From: Pseudomonadota bacterium
GTDB lineage: Bacteria > Pseudomonadota > Alphaproteobacteria > Rhizobiales > Xanthobacteraceae
Direction of reading: 5' to 3'
DNA: 57,317 nt
Assembly (NCBI GenBank): GCA_023388935.1
Contig: JAEWFG010000203.1
Span: 1-57,317, forward strand
Below, in pieces: positions 44,933-54,181 of this stretch. The notes under the pieces are model-generated. The model was given only the letters and a program-made list of their open reading frames with translations, did not search any database and was not told the DNA's origin. A program made the translations under genes and the position numbers. The number at the start of each line of letters is the position of its first letter. The stretch's first letter is position 1.

Positions 44933-45883
44933 ATGCGCGCAAAGCCGGCCCCGATAAATACGTCTGAAGGCACAGACGCCGCTTCGCGCGGCTTCTCCAT
45001 CGATGCCAACCGTCTTGCGGCGCCGAAAGCGGCAGCGGGCCTCTATCTGGTCGCGACTCCCATCGGCAATCTCGGCGACATCACGCTGCGTGCGCTTCAG
45101 ACACTCGCGGGCGTCGACGTCATCGCCTGCGAAGACACCCGAATCACGCGGCGCCTGACCGAGCGCTATGCCATCGCGGCGCAGCTCAAGCCCTATCACG
45201 AGCACAACGCGGAAGCCGCGCGTCCGAAAATCCTGGAGGCGCTGGCGCAGGGCGGCTCGATCGCGCTGGTGTCGGACGCCGGCACGCCGCTGATCTCCGA
45301 CCCCGGCTTCAAGCTGGTGCGCGAGGTCTGCGCGGCCGGGCATGCCGTTTATGCGCTGCCCGGCCCGTCCTCGGTGCTGGCGGCGCTGTCGGTCGCAGCG
45401 TTGCCGACCGACCGCTTCTTCTTCGAGGGTTTTCTGCCGGCGAAATCCGCCGCGCGCCGATCGCGCCTTGCCGAGCTCGCCCGCATCGATGCGACGCTGG
45501 TCATGTTCGAATCCGGCAACCGGGTGCAGGACACGCTGGCCGAACTCGCCGAGATCATGGGGACGCGCGAGGCCGCGATCTGCCGCGAGCTGACCAAGCT
45601 GCACGAGGAGATTTCGCGCGGGACGCTGCATGAGCTGGCGCGCGAGGCCGATACGCTGGAGACACGCGGCGAATTCGTTCTGGTGATCGGCCCGCCTGCG
45701 GCGGACGCCGAGGTGCTGACATCGGACGCGCTGGACGATCTGCTGCGCGAACAGCTCGCCGCGCACAGCGTCAAGGATGCCGTGGCGCATGCGGTCGCGC
45801 TCTCGGGCCGGCCGCGCCGCGAGGTCTATGCCCGCGCGCTCGAGCTCGCAAAAGACCCGCGGAGCGCCAATGGCGAAGACTGA
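44933..45883 (+). CDS. rsmI: 16S rRNA cytidine-1402 2'-O-methyltransferase RsmI
   Basis: 316 residues of the tetrapyrrole-methylase fold. GLYLVATPIGNLGDITLRA and VIACEDTRITRRL are diagnostic, with SDAGTPLISDPGFKLVR later. It methylates C1402 in the ribosomal decoding centre together with RsmH. It overlaps yraN by 14 bases. Confidence 0.96.
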   Translation: MRAKPAPINTSEGTDAASRGFSIDANRLAAPKAAAGLYLVATPIGNLGDITLRALQTLAGVDVIACEDTRITRRLTERYAIAAQLKPYHEHNAEAARPKILEALAQGGSIALVSDAGTPLISDPGFKLVREVCAAGHAVYALPGPSSVLAALSVAALPTDRFFFEGFLPAKSAARRSRLAELARIDATLVMFESGNRVQDTLAELAEIMGTREAAICRELTKLHEEISRGTLHELAREADTLETRGEFVLVIGPPAADAEVLTSDALDDLLREQLAAHSVKDAVAHAVALSGRPRREVYARALELAKDPRSANGED

Positions 45884-46271
45884 GGAGGCTACGGAACCGA
45901 AAGTCGCCTCGCCCGAGCGCGTCGCCGCGTTCCGCACCGGCATCTCCGCGGAGAGCCGCGCCGCCGCCTATCTCATGGCCAAGGGCTACCGCATCCTCGC
46001 CAAGCGCTACCGCACGCCGCATGGCGAGATCGACATCGTGGCGCGCCGCCGCAACTTGATCGCCTTCGTCGAGGTCAAGGCGCGCGCGACGCTGGATGAC
46101 GCCGCGTTCGCCGTGACGCCGCGCCAGCAGCAGCGCATCATCAACGCCGCGCAAGGCTGGCTCGTAGCGCATCCCGAACATGCCGAATTCGAATTGCGAT
46201 TCGACGCCATGCTGATTGCGCCGAAGCGACTTCCGCGCCATGTGTTGGCGGCATTCGACGCCTCGACCTGA
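45870..46271 (+). CDS. YraN family (UPF0102) nuclease-fold protein
   Basis: 133 residues with the restriction-endonuclease-like core GEIDIVARRRNLIAFVEVKAR (Glu, Asp, Glu-x-Lys). Its biochemical role is not established, although it is conserved beside rsmI. The ATG at 45870 overlaps the rsmI end and has GGAG upstream, implying coupling; gshB starts 10 bases downstream. Confidence 0.9.
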   Translation: MAKTEEATEPKVASPERVAAFRTGISAESRAAAYLMAKGYRILAKRYRTPHGEIDIVARRRNLIAFVEVKARATLDDAAFAVTPRQQQRIINAAQGWLVAHPEHAEFELRFDAMLIAPKRLPRHVLAAFDAST

Positions 46272-46281
46272 AAGGCAGACC

Positions 46282-47226
46282 ATGAAATTGAACGTCGCCG
46301 TCCAGATGGACCCCATCGCCCGCATCAACATCCGCGGCGATTCCACCTTCGCGCTGCTTTTGGAGGCGCAGAAGCGCGGCCACGGCCTGTCCTATTATAC
46401 GCCCGACAAGCTCTCGATGGTCGGCGACGAGATCGTTGCCCCCGTTCAGCTCCTGACCGTGCGCGACGAGCCCGGCGATCACTTCACCCTCGGCGAGCCG
46501 CGCCGCGAGGCACTCAACGGTTTTGATGTGGTGCTGCTGCGCCAGGATCCGCCGTTCGATCTCGCCTACATCACCTCGACGCACCTTCTCGAGCGCATTC
46601 ACCCGAAGACGCTGGTCGTCAACGATCCCGCCTCCGTGCGCAACGCGCCGGAGAAACTGTTCGTGATGAACTTTCCAAAGCTGATGCCGCCGACGCTGAT
46701 CTCGCGCGATCTGGATGAGATCAACGCCTTCCGCGAGCAGCACGGCGCCGTGGTGATGAAGCCGCTGCACGGTCATGGCGGCGCGGCGGTGTTTCGCGTC
46801 ATGCCGCAGGACATGAATTTCGGCTCGCTGTTCGACATGTTCTCGGTCACCTTCAAGGAGTCCTGGGTGATCCAACAATTCATCCCCGAGGTGAAGCACG
46901 GTGACAAGCGCATCATCCTGGTCAACGGCGAGTTCGCCGGCGCAGTGAACCGCGTGCCGGCCGCGGACGATTTGCGCTCCAACATGGTACGCGGCGGCGC
47001 GGCCAAGGAGACCGAGCTGACCCCGCGCGAGCGCGAGATTTGCGAGACGGTTGGGCCGGCTCTGCGTGAACGCGGCCTGCTGTTCGTCGGCCTCGACGTC
47101 ATCAACGACCGCCTGACCGAGATCAACGTGACCTCACCCACCGGCATCCGCGCCATCGCAAGACTCGGCGGGCCCGATGTTGCGGCGAAGATCTGGGACG
47201 TGATCGAGCAGAAGCGGACAAGGTAA
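46282..47226 (+). CDS. gshB: Glutathione synthetase
   Basis: 314-residue ATP-grasp enzyme joining gamma-glutamylcysteine and glycine. N-terminal VAVQMDPIARINIRGDSTF and the ATP-grasp segments MKPLHGHGGAAVFRV and VGLDVINDRLTEINVTSPTG are visible. It is the last gene of rsmI-yraN-gshB. Confidence 0.97.
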   Translation: MKLNVAVQMDPIARINIRGDSTFALLLEAQKRGHGLSYYTPDKLSMVGDEIVAPVQLLTVRDEPGDHFTLGEPRREALNGFDVVLLRQDPPFDLAYITSTHLLERIHPKTLVVNDPASVRNAPEKLFVMNFPKLMPPTLISRDLDEINAFREQHGAVVMKPLHGHGGAAVFRVMPQDMNFGSLFDMFSVTFKESWVIQQFIPEVKHGDKRIILVNGEFAGAVNRVPAADDLRSNMVRGGAAKETELTPREREICETVGPALRERGLLFVGLDVINDRLTEINVTSPTGIRAIARLGGPDVAAKIWDVIEQKRTR

Positions 47227-47594
47227 GCCGCCAGGCTCCGCAATTGTAGCCGGGATGAGCGCAGCGACATCCGGGAAAAGCAGCATCCCGGATGTCGCTT
47301 CGCTCATCCGGGCTACGGACATCAACGGAAACACTGCGCGCCGCTCCGAGAGCGCACATCACTAACCACCCATTCACCATGATGCCGCGCACCTCGATCG
47401 AACGGAGGTGTTGCATCGCGTGAATCTACGGGGGCATTGCCCGCCGAATAACGCGGCGTTCACCATCTACCCAAAACCAGCACCGTGATTGGCCATCACG
47501 TTCGGCCTCGCAACACCCCTTATACTTTTACTGCCTACTCATCGACACGAGGCAACCAGCCCGGTCCGAGTGTCCCGCGTAAGAGTAGAAGCGT
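47227..47594. other. Gene-free region before the pilus cluster
   Basis: 368 bases: the family 7 palindrome (47246-47316), then an upstream region for cpaB ending in the AT-rich CCCTTATACTTTTACTGCC (about 47517-47535), a possible -10 region. No gene is recognised. Confidence 0.5.
47246..47316. repeat. Intergenic palindromic repeat, family 7
   Basis: GTAGCCGGGATGAGCGCAGC and its inverted partner GCTTCGCTCATCCGGGCTAC flank inner ACATCCGGG/CCCGGATGT arms. It follows gshB. Confidence 0.85.
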
Positions 47595-48413
47595 ATGAAC
47601 ACCGCACGTATCGTCGTTCTCGTCATCGCGCTGGGCGCCGGCGGCGTCGCTGCGTATCTGGCGAGCGGCTATGACAATAAGCCAGCGCCTGCTCTCCCCG
47701 TCGCCGAGACGTTGCAGACGGTCGAGGTCCTCATCGCGAAGAACGACATCCAGCTCGGTCAGGCTGTGAAGCCCGAGGACCTGCAATGGCAGGCCTGGCC
47801 GACCGCGACTGCGAGCAGCGCCTTCATTCGCCGCGACAACAGGCCGGAGGCCCAGACCCAGGTCGCCGGTTCGATTGCACGCTTCCCCTTGATGCAGGGG
47901 GAGCCGATCCGCGAGCAGAAGCTGGTGAAGGCCGAGGGCTCCGGCTTCATGGCCGCGATCCTGCCCTCCGGCATGCGCGCCGTCTCCACCGAAATTTCAG
48001 CCGAGACCGGCGCCGGCGGCTTCATCCTGCCGAACGACCGCGTCGACATCGTCTTGACCCGCCGCCTGAAGAATCCCGACGGCGTCAACAACAATGGCCC
48101 GACCGGCCAAGATCTCGTCCTCTCCGAGGTCATCCTAACCAACATCCGCGTGCTCGCGATTGACCAGGCGCCGAAGGAAAAGGACGGCCAGAACGCCGTG
48201 GTCGGCAAGACCGTCACGCTCGAGCTCAAGCCCGACCAGGTGGCAACGCTATCAGCCGCGCGTCAGGGCGGCTCGCTGACGCTCGCGCTGCGGAGCATCG
48301 TCGATGCCAACGCAACGGACGGCACGGCCGAAGACCAGACGATCAAGCGTCCCGGCGGCGTCAACGTGATCCGCTACGGCGTGCAGGCGCGGCAACTGAC
48401 GTCACAGAGGTGA
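47595..48413 (+). CDS. cpaB: Flp/Tad pilus assembly protein CpaB (RcpC)
   Basis: 272 residues: an N-terminal membrane anchor (IVVLVIALGAGGVAAYLASG), then an SAF domain (VEVLIAKNDIQLGQAVKPEDL) and a beta-rich C-terminal half. CpaB is the periplasmic partner of the CpaC secretin. First gene of cpaBCDE; cpaC begins 10 bases later. Confidence 0.93.
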   Translation: MNTARIVVLVIALGAGGVAAYLASGYDNKPAPALPVAETLQTVEVLIAKNDIQLGQAVKPEDLQWQAWPTATASSAFIRRDNRPEAQTQVAGSIARFPLMQGEPIREQKLVKAEGSGFMAAILPSGMRAVSTEISAETGAGGFILPNDRVDIVLTRRLKNPDGVNNNGPTGQDLVLSEVILTNIRVLAIDQAPKEKDGQNAVVGKTVTLELKPDQVATLSAARQGGSLTLALRSIVDANATDGTAEDQTIKRPGGVNVIRYGVQARQLTSQR

Positions 48414-48423
48414 TGGGGATATC

Positions 48424-49941
48424 ATGAACTACGGGGATGATAGGACGGGCTTGCGCATTCGGGGGAAGCGGGCGCGTTCGTTCTGGACGGGGACGATGTT
48501 GATGCTGGGGCTGCTCGCAGCCCCCGACCGGGTCACGGCCGCGGACGCGCCGGTTGGCGACCAGTTGCCGATGCAGGCGCCGGATCTCGACGTGCCGCCG
48601 GCTACGACGATCGCGCCGACGCGGACGCGCTTCCTGTCGCTCGGCATCGGCAAGTCGGTCGTCATCGACCTGCCGCGCGAGGTCAAGGACGTGCTGGTGG
48701 CCGATCCCAAGATCGCCAACGCGGTGATCCGCTCGGCCCAGCGCGCCTATATCATTGGCGGCCAGGTCGGCCAGACCAACGTCGTGTTCTTCACCGCCGA
48801 CGGCCAGCAGGTCGCCTCCTACGACATCGCGGTGAAGCGCGACCTCAACGGCATGCGCGCCGCGCTGCGCCAGTCGCTGCCTGGCGTGCAGATCGAAGGC
48901 GTCGGCGACAGCGTGATGCTGACCGGCTCGGTGTCGAGCCCGGTCGAAGCCCAGCAGGCCGGCGACGTTGCCGCGAAGCTCGTCGGCGGCAGCGACAAGG
49001 TCGTCAACAACATCGTCGTGCGCGGCCGCGACCAGGTGATGCTCAAGGTCGTCGTCGGCGAAGTGCGCCGCGACATCGTCAAGCAGCTGGGTGTCGATCT
49101 CAGCGCCAGTCTGAACGCCGGCACCGCGGTCGTGAATTTCAACAATACCAACCCGTTCTCGGCTAGCGGCGGGTCGTTGGTCACCAACAACGGGCTCGGC
49201 GTTGCCGGCCTCGCCAAGGGCGTTGCCACCGTCAGCGCCACGATGCGCGCGATGGAAAGCGCCGGCGTGATGCGCACACTGGCGGAGCCGAGCCTGACCG
49301 CGATCTCGGGTGAATCCGCGACTTTCATCGCGGGGGGCGAATTCCCGATCCCCGCGGGTTATTCCTGCGATCCGGCCACCCACGTCTGTACCACCCAGAT
49401 CACCTACAAAAAGTTCGGCATCTCCTTGAACTTCACTCCGGTGGTGCTCAGTGAGGGCCGGATCAGCCTCCGCGTGATGACCGAGGTCTCGGAGCTGTCG
49501 GCTCAGAACGCCATCACGGTGTCGCAGGCGCTGTCGGCGACCTCGACCAACTCGATCACCATCCCGTCGGTCCAGACCCGTCGCGCCGAGACGACGCTGG
49601 AAATTCCCTCGGGCGGCTCGATGGCGATGGCCGGCCTGATCCAGCAGCAGACCAAGCAGGCGATCAACGGCCTGCCCGGCGTCGACCAGGTGCCGATCCT
49701 CGGCGCGCTGTTCCGCAGCCAGGACTACGTCAACAACGAGACCGAGCTGATGGTGATCGTGACACCCTATGTGGTGCGTGCGGTCGCCCAGAAGGAATTG
49801 TCGCGGCCGGACGACGGCTTCGCGCCGGCCTCCGATGCGCAGTCGGCACTGCTCGGCCGCATGAGCCGCCTCTACGGCATCGCGCGCCGCGTCGACCCGA
49901 TCAACGGCGCTCCCGGCGATTTCGGCTTCATCATCGACTGA
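48424..49941 (+). CDS. cpaC: Tad pilus outer-membrane secretin CpaC (RcpA)
   Basis: 505 residues. N-terminal signal-like segment, an RHIM/N0-like domain (FLSLGIGKSVVIDLPREVKDVLVADPKIAN), a BON-like domain around VQIEGVGDSVMLTGSVSS, and the secretin domain (VSATMRAMESAGVMRTLAEPSLTAISGE, VPILGALFRS, TELMVIVTPYVV). It forms the channel for the pilus. Confidence 0.95.
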   Translation: MNYGDDRTGLRIRGKRARSFWTGTMLMLGLLAAPDRVTAADAPVGDQLPMQAPDLDVPPATTIAPTRTRFLSLGIGKSVVIDLPREVKDVLVADPKIANAVIRSAQRAYIIGGQVGQTNVVFFTADGQQVASYDIAVKRDLNGMRAALRQSLPGVQIEGVGDSVMLTGSVSSPVEAQQAGDVAAKLVGGSDKVVNNIVVRGRDQVMLKVVVGEVRRDIVKQLGVDLSASLNAGTAVVNFNNTNPFSASGGSLVTNNGLGVAGLAKGVATVSATMRAMESAGVMRTLAEPSLTAISGESATFIAGGEFPIPAGYSCDPATHVCTTQITYKKFGISLNFTPVVLSEGRISLRVMTEVSELSAQNAITVSQALSATSTNSITIPSVQTRRAETTLEIPSGGSMAMAGLIQQQTKQAINGLPGVDQVPILGALFRSQDYVNNETELMVIVTPYVVRAVAQKELSRPDDGFAPASDAQSALLGRMSRLYGIARRVDPINGAPGDFGFIID

Positions 49942-49986
49942 GACAAACGGACGGCTTGGGGAACGGGGCAAGAAGGGGATGAAGCG

Positions 49987-50721
49987 ATGACGAAGACGAT
50001 CGCCGATCGACGTCGCAACTTGAGCATCGCGCTGGTGCTGACGGGGCTCTCCGTCATGCTCGGCGCCTGCAACACCACCGACGAGATCGTCACCCAGACG
50101 GTGCCGACCGACTATCGCCAGCGCCATCCGATCGCGGTGCAGGAAGCCAAGCGCTCGATCGTGATCTTCGTCGGCACGGCCCGCGGCGGCCTCTCTGCCG
50201 CGCAGCACGCGGACGTCGCGGGCATCGCCCGGGACTGGATGCGCGAAGGTACCGGCTCCGTCGTCGTCGACGTGCCCGTCAACACCGCCAATTCGCGCGC
50301 TGCGGCGGCGACCTATCAGGAAATTCGTTCCGTGCTCGCGTCCGGCGGCGTGCCGTCGCGCGCCGTCGTCCAGCATCCCTACCGCCCCGAGGATCCCGGA
50401 CTGCTGCCCACCATCCGCCTGAGCTATTCCAGGATCGCCGCGGTCGCCGGCCCCTGCGGGCTGTGGCCGGAAGACGTCGGCCCATCCATCCTCAATCCCG
50501 GCTACAACGAGAACCAGCCGTACTTCAATTTCGGCTGCGCCAGCCAGCGCAATCTCGCGGCGATGATCGACAACCCCGCCGACCTCGAGCAGCCGCGTGC
50601 CGAGACTCCCGCCTATACCGCGCGGCGCAACATCGCCTTCGAGCGCTACCGCAAGGGCACGCCGACCGCGACCGCGTATCCCGACGCCGACAAGGCCAAA
50701 CTCAGCGACACCGGCAAATGA
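49987..50721 (+). CDS. cpaD: Tad pilus assembly lipoprotein CpaD
   Basis: 244 residues with a lipobox (LSVMLGACNT). The CpaD family segment CGLWPEDVG...NFGCASQRNLAAMIDNPADL lies near the C terminus. It is thought to help place CpaC in the outer membrane. Its TGA overlaps the cpaE ATG as ATGA. Confidence 0.93.
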   Translation: MTKTIADRRRNLSIALVLTGLSVMLGACNTTDEIVTQTVPTDYRQRHPIAVQEAKRSIVIFVGTARGGLSAAQHADVAGIARDWMREGTGSVVVDVPVNTANSRAAAATYQEIRSVLASGGVPSRAVVQHPYRPEDPGLLPTIRLSYSRIAAVAGPCGLWPEDVGPSILNPGYNENQPYFNFGCASQRNLAAMIDNPADLEQPRAETPAYTARRNIAFERYRKGTPTATAYPDADKAKLSDTGK

Positions 50722-52007
50722 CAGGCATTCACGACGAAGAAGCGGACGATCCGCGGCACCCCGAGGACCACATTGCGCCGGTTCCTCGCATCTCGGTGCA
50801 GGCCTTTTGCGAGACCGAGCAGACGCTCGCCGCGATCACGGCGGCGGGGCAGGATCGCCGTCTCGCCAAGGCGCATCTCACCGCCAAGGAAGGTGGCCTC
50901 GCCGCGGCGATCGAAGTCTATGAAACGATGCCGACGCCGAACGTGATCGTGATCGAGTCCGACGGCACGCGCGACATCCTCGAGGGTCTCGACGACCTCG
51001 CCGGCGTCTGCGATCCCGGCACCCGCGTGGTCGTGATCGGCAATCCCGGCGACACGGCGCCCTATCGCGAGCTGGTCCGGCGCGGTGTCAACGACTACGT
51101 GGTAGGACCGGTCGAAACCCTCGACGTGGTCCGCTCGATCTGCAGCCTGTTCTCGGCGTCCGAAGCCATGATCACCGGCCGCGTCATCGCGGTGGTCGGC
51201 GCCAAGGGCGGCGTCGGCGCGTCCACTGTCGCGCACAACGTGGCCTGGACCATCGCCCGCGATCTCGCGCTCGATTCCGTCGTGATCGATCTCGACCTCG
51301 CCTTCGGCACTGCGGGGCTCGACTACAACCAGGACCCGGTGCAGGGCATCGCCAACGCGGTGCTGTCACAGGACCGGCCGGACACGGCTCTGTTGGAGCG
51401 CCTGCTCGCCAAATGTACCGAACGCCTCAGCCTCCTGGCTGCGCCCGCGACGCTTGATCGCGTCTACGATTTCGGTGCGGAAGCTTTTGATGCGATCTTC
51501 GACACGCTGCGGATGACCACGCCCTGCATCGTGCTCGACGTCCCCCACCAATGGTCGGGCTGGACGCGGCGTGCGCTGGTCAACGCCGACGACATCGTGA
51601 TCGTGGCCGAGCCCGATCTCGCGAACTTGCGCAACACCAAGAACATGCTGAGCGTGTTGAAGGCGGCGCGGCCGAACGACCGGCCGCCGCTATACTGCAT
51701 CAACCAAGTCGGCATGCACAAACGGGCGGAGATCCAGGTCAAGGCGTTCGCCAAGACGATGGAGAGCCAACCGATCGCGGTGATCCCGTTCGATTCGAAG
51801 TTGTTCTCGACCGCAGCCAATAACGGCCAGATGATCGCGGAGGTCTCCAGGAATCACCGCACCACCGAGCTGTTCCAGAACATGGCGAACCGCCTCGCCG
51901 GGCGCGGCGAGGTGAAGAAGCCGAAGCGTTCGCTACTCGGACCGCTCCTGAAGAAGCTGAAGGGCAGGTCGGGGCGCCCATCCGCCCCGCATCGCAAGGC
52001 GTCGTAA
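50718..52007 (+). CDS. cpaE: Tad pilus localisation ATPase CpaE (TadZ)
   Basis: 429 residues: an N-terminal receiver-like domain (about 25-150) and a MinD/ParA-type ATPase with deviant Walker A VVGAKGGVGASTVAHN (Lys163). It positions the pilus machine at the pole. Last of the run; tadD is convergent, and no cpaF follows. Confidence 0.94.
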   Translation: MTGIHDEEADDPRHPEDHIAPVPRISVQAFCETEQTLAAITAAGQDRRLAKAHLTAKEGGLAAAIEVYETMPTPNVIVIESDGTRDILEGLDDLAGVCDPGTRVVVIGNPGDTAPYRELVRRGVNDYVVGPVETLDVVRSICSLFSASEAMITGRVIAVVGAKGGVGASTVAHNVAWTIARDLALDSVVIDLDLAFGTAGLDYNQDPVQGIANAVLSQDRPDTALLERLLAKCTERLSLLAAPATLDRVYDFGAEAFDAIFDTLRMTTPCIVLDVPHQWSGWTRRALVNADDIVIVAEPDLANLRNTKNMLSVLKAARPNDRPPLYCINQVGMHKRAEIQVKAFAKTMESQPIAVIPFDSKLFSTAANNGQMIAEVSRNHRTTELFQNMANRLAGRGEVKKPKRSLLGPLLKKLKGRSGRPSAPHRKAS

Positions 52008-52028
52008 GTACTAAAGCAAGAGGGCGGG

Positions 52029-52802
52029 CTACTTGTCCGCCCGCTGCTGCTTCTTAGCCAACAGCTGGCGCAGCGCCGTGACCTTTGCCGCAGCCTGATC
52101 CGGCGGCAGATCGGCCTTCACGATGGCTTCGGCCTCGGCCTGCTTTCCTTGCAGCCCCAGCACGAGCGCCAGATTGGCACGCACGCGGGAATCGGCGGGG
52201 TTGCGCTCATGCGCGCGGCGCAGCGTTTCCTCGGCCCTCGGCAGATTGTTCTGGAGCACGTAGGACAGGCCGAGATTGGACAAGACCTGCGGCTCGTCGG
52301 GCACGATCTTCAGCGCAGTGGCGTAATATTGCTGCGCTTCCTCGTTCCGACCGAGCTGATCGAGCGCCGCGCCCTGCACTGACAGGATGCGCCAGTCGGG
52401 ATCTTCAGGCGTATGTGCACGGCTGAGCACATCGAAAGCCTGCTGGAAATTGCCGTTGTCGGCGAGCGCGCGACCGTAGCCGGCGAGCAGCGCCTTGTTG
52501 CTGGGGTGACCGAGCACGGCTTGTTCCAGCACCGCGACCGCCTGGGCGCGCTGACCGGTCTCGCGCAGCGCTTTGCCGTATTCGAGCGCGACGTTGGGAT
52601 CGCCCGGCTTGGCACGATAGCGTGCGCGCAGGGCATCCATGTCCGGCTTGGTGTCGGCATTGCCAGCCATTTCCGGCTTGCCGCCGAGCGCGCCGGTGAC
52701 GTCCTCGAGGCTCGTCGTCTGACACCCAGCGAGGGCAAGGATCAAAAGCGCGGAAAACAGATATCTCGCCGGGGCGGAGGCAGGGGACAAACGCTTGGGC
52801 AT
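52029..52802 (-). CDS. TPR lipoprotein, TadD-like
   Basis: 257 residues. Lipobox LALAGCQT, then four or five tetratricopeptide repeats, e.g. ALEYGKALRETGQRAQAVAVL, QVLSNLGLSYVLQNNLPRAE and SRVRANLALVLGLQGKQAEA. TadD is a pilotin-like helper of the Tad system, and the location beside cpaE supports that. It runs opposite to cpaBCDE. Confidence 0.85.
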   Translation of the reverse strand: MPKRLSPASAPARYLFSALLILALAGCQTTSLEDVTGALGGKPEMAGNADTKPDMDALRARYRAKPGDPNVALEYGKALRETGQRAQAVAVLEQAVLGHPSNKALLAGYGRALADNGNFQQAFDVLSRAHTPEDPDWRILSVQGAALDQLGRNEEAQQYYATALKIVPDEPQVLSNLGLSYVLQNNLPRAEETLRRAHERNPADSRVRANLALVLGLQGKQAEAEAIVKADLPPDQAAAKVTALRQLLAKKQQRADK

Positions 52803-52919
52803 GCTCTGATCACTCGACGACTGATCAGAGATGCTTACCTATTAACGCTAAAGTCCCGTTAAGGCGCCGCGCCGGCAGACCTATTCCGCGCAAGCGCGGC
52901 CCTTTGGCCGCATCATGCT

Positions 52920-53165
52920 TTAATCGGTGAATTCAGCACCGAATTCGCAGCCGATGCGCCAGCGCAGTTGGCATTGGCGGGAATAATCCGGCGCGAAGAT
53001 GATGGTGAATTGCGGCGGCACTTCCAGAAATTCCGCCACCACTTTCACGCCGCCATCCGAGATATCCGTGATCGTGCAGTCCCGCGGCAGCGAGCCCGCG
53101 CCAAAGTGAATTTTGGCGAGCCGACTGCACACCCGACGTTCGCTTCTCCGGCGATTTGCAAGCAT
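52920..53165 (-). CDS. PilZ-domain protein
   Basis: 81 residues, a single PilZ domain. The c-di-GMP signature is RRRSERR (RxxxR) followed by ITDISDGGVKV (D/NxSxxG), so nucleotide binding is expected. Adjacency to the Tad pilus genes suggests, but does not prove, control of surface attachment. Confidence 0.85.
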   Translation of the reverse strand: MLANRRRSERRVCSRLAKIHFGAGSLPRDCTITDISDGGVKVVAEFLEVPPQFTIIFAPDYSRQCQLRWRIGCEFGAEFTD

Positions 53166-53381
53166 TTGGATTGTTCACTTGTTAGATCACGGCCCATCCC
53201 GCAGCCCTAGGAGTAGCGAACATTCGTTGGAATGTGCTGATCATCGCCGCTCGCATTCGAGGCATAGTGTCTGCGTCGCGTTTACGACTTGTTAGGGCCG
53301 GCCCGGACACCAGAAAGCGTTCCTGTATTGTTCTTGTCAGAGCCAATCCGCTCTGCTACCCTTGATTGTGCAGGGGGCAGC

Positions 53382-54074
53382 ATGGTTCAGCGGGTTTCTA
53401 CCGTCGCCTTTGAGGGGATCGAGGCCCGCGCGGTCGACGTGCAGGTGCAGGTCGCGCCGGGTTTGCCGGCTTTTGCCATCGTCGGGCTCCCGGACAAGGC
53501 GGTGTCGGAGGCCCGCGAGCGCGTGCGCTCGGCGCTGATCGCCTCGGGCCTGGCGCTGCCGGCGCGGCGGATCACCGTCAACCTCGCGCCTGCCGATCTA
53601 CCAAAGGAGGGCAGCCACTACGACCTGCCGATCGCGCTCGGGCTGATGGCGGCGATCGGCGCGATTCCACCGGATGCGCTGACCGGCTTTACCGTGCTCG
53701 GCGAACTCGGCCTCGACGGCTCGATCGCGCCGGTGGCCGGCGTTCTTCCTGCAGCAATCGGCGCCAATGTGCGCGAGGAAGGTTTGATCTGTCCGGCGGC
53801 CTGCGGCTCGGAGGCGGCGTGGGCGAGCCCGGACATCCAGATCATTGCCGCACAATCGCTGATCCAGATCGCCAACCATTTCAAGGGCACGCAAGTGTTG
53901 TCGCGGCCCTCCCCCAGGGTGCATGAAGCCGACGTCTCTCCGCTCGACCTGCGCGACATCAAGGGCCAGGAAAGCGCCAAGCGGGCGCTGGAGATCGCGG
54001 CCGCGGGAGGACATCATCTCCTAAAGTTATGTCCTTTTGATTTAAGATTAATTGGCCACCTGATCTTGATATGA
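53382..54074 (+). pseudogene. comM: comM/yifB (Mg-chelatase-like AAA ATPase), truncated by insertion
   Basis: Intact family members are about 510 residues. Here only the N-terminal Lon-protease-like domain (VGLPDKAVSEARERVRSAL, INLAPADLPKEGSHYDLPIA-type core) and the start of the AAA domain (LRDIKGQESAKRALEIAAAGGHHLL) remain. The expected continuation MIGPPGSGKS (Walker A) is replaced at about 54,023 by 16 foreign residues and a stop. ComM is a helicase for natural transformation. The 3' part should lie beyond the island, outside the window. Confidence 0.9.
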
Positions 54075-54092
54075 TGGGCATTTGATTTTGAC
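54026..54092 (+). repeat. Three degenerate 22-23 bp repeats at the island end
   Basis: Units start at 54026, 54049 and 54071. They share TG.CC...TGATTT-like cores: TGTCCTTTTGATTTAAG, TGGCCACCTGATCTTGA and TGGGCATTTGATTTTGA. Such arrays are typical of Tn7/Tn5053-like and IS21-like ends. Confidence 0.6.
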
Positions 54093-54181
54093 GCCGAAGC
54101 TCATCTACCCCGACGGCCCGTAAAGGTTTTGCTAACCTCGTTTCTCGATCGGCGACTCGCTGGCAGGCTAAGCAAGAGCGA

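Noticed and set aside
44561..45943. 460-codon minus-strand frame across rsmI
   Set aside because: Antisense shadow of rsmI with no homology.
48361..50376. 671-codon open frame on the minus strand across cpaC-cpaD
   Set aside because: Rich in Arg, His, Asp and Ala, no family resemblance; antisense shadow of two strong secretin-cluster genes in high-GC DNA.
54030..54092. Complete IS21 element at the comM junction
   Set aside because: The repeats resemble an IS21-type end, but no istA or istB follows; at most a relic or the end of a Tn7-like element.
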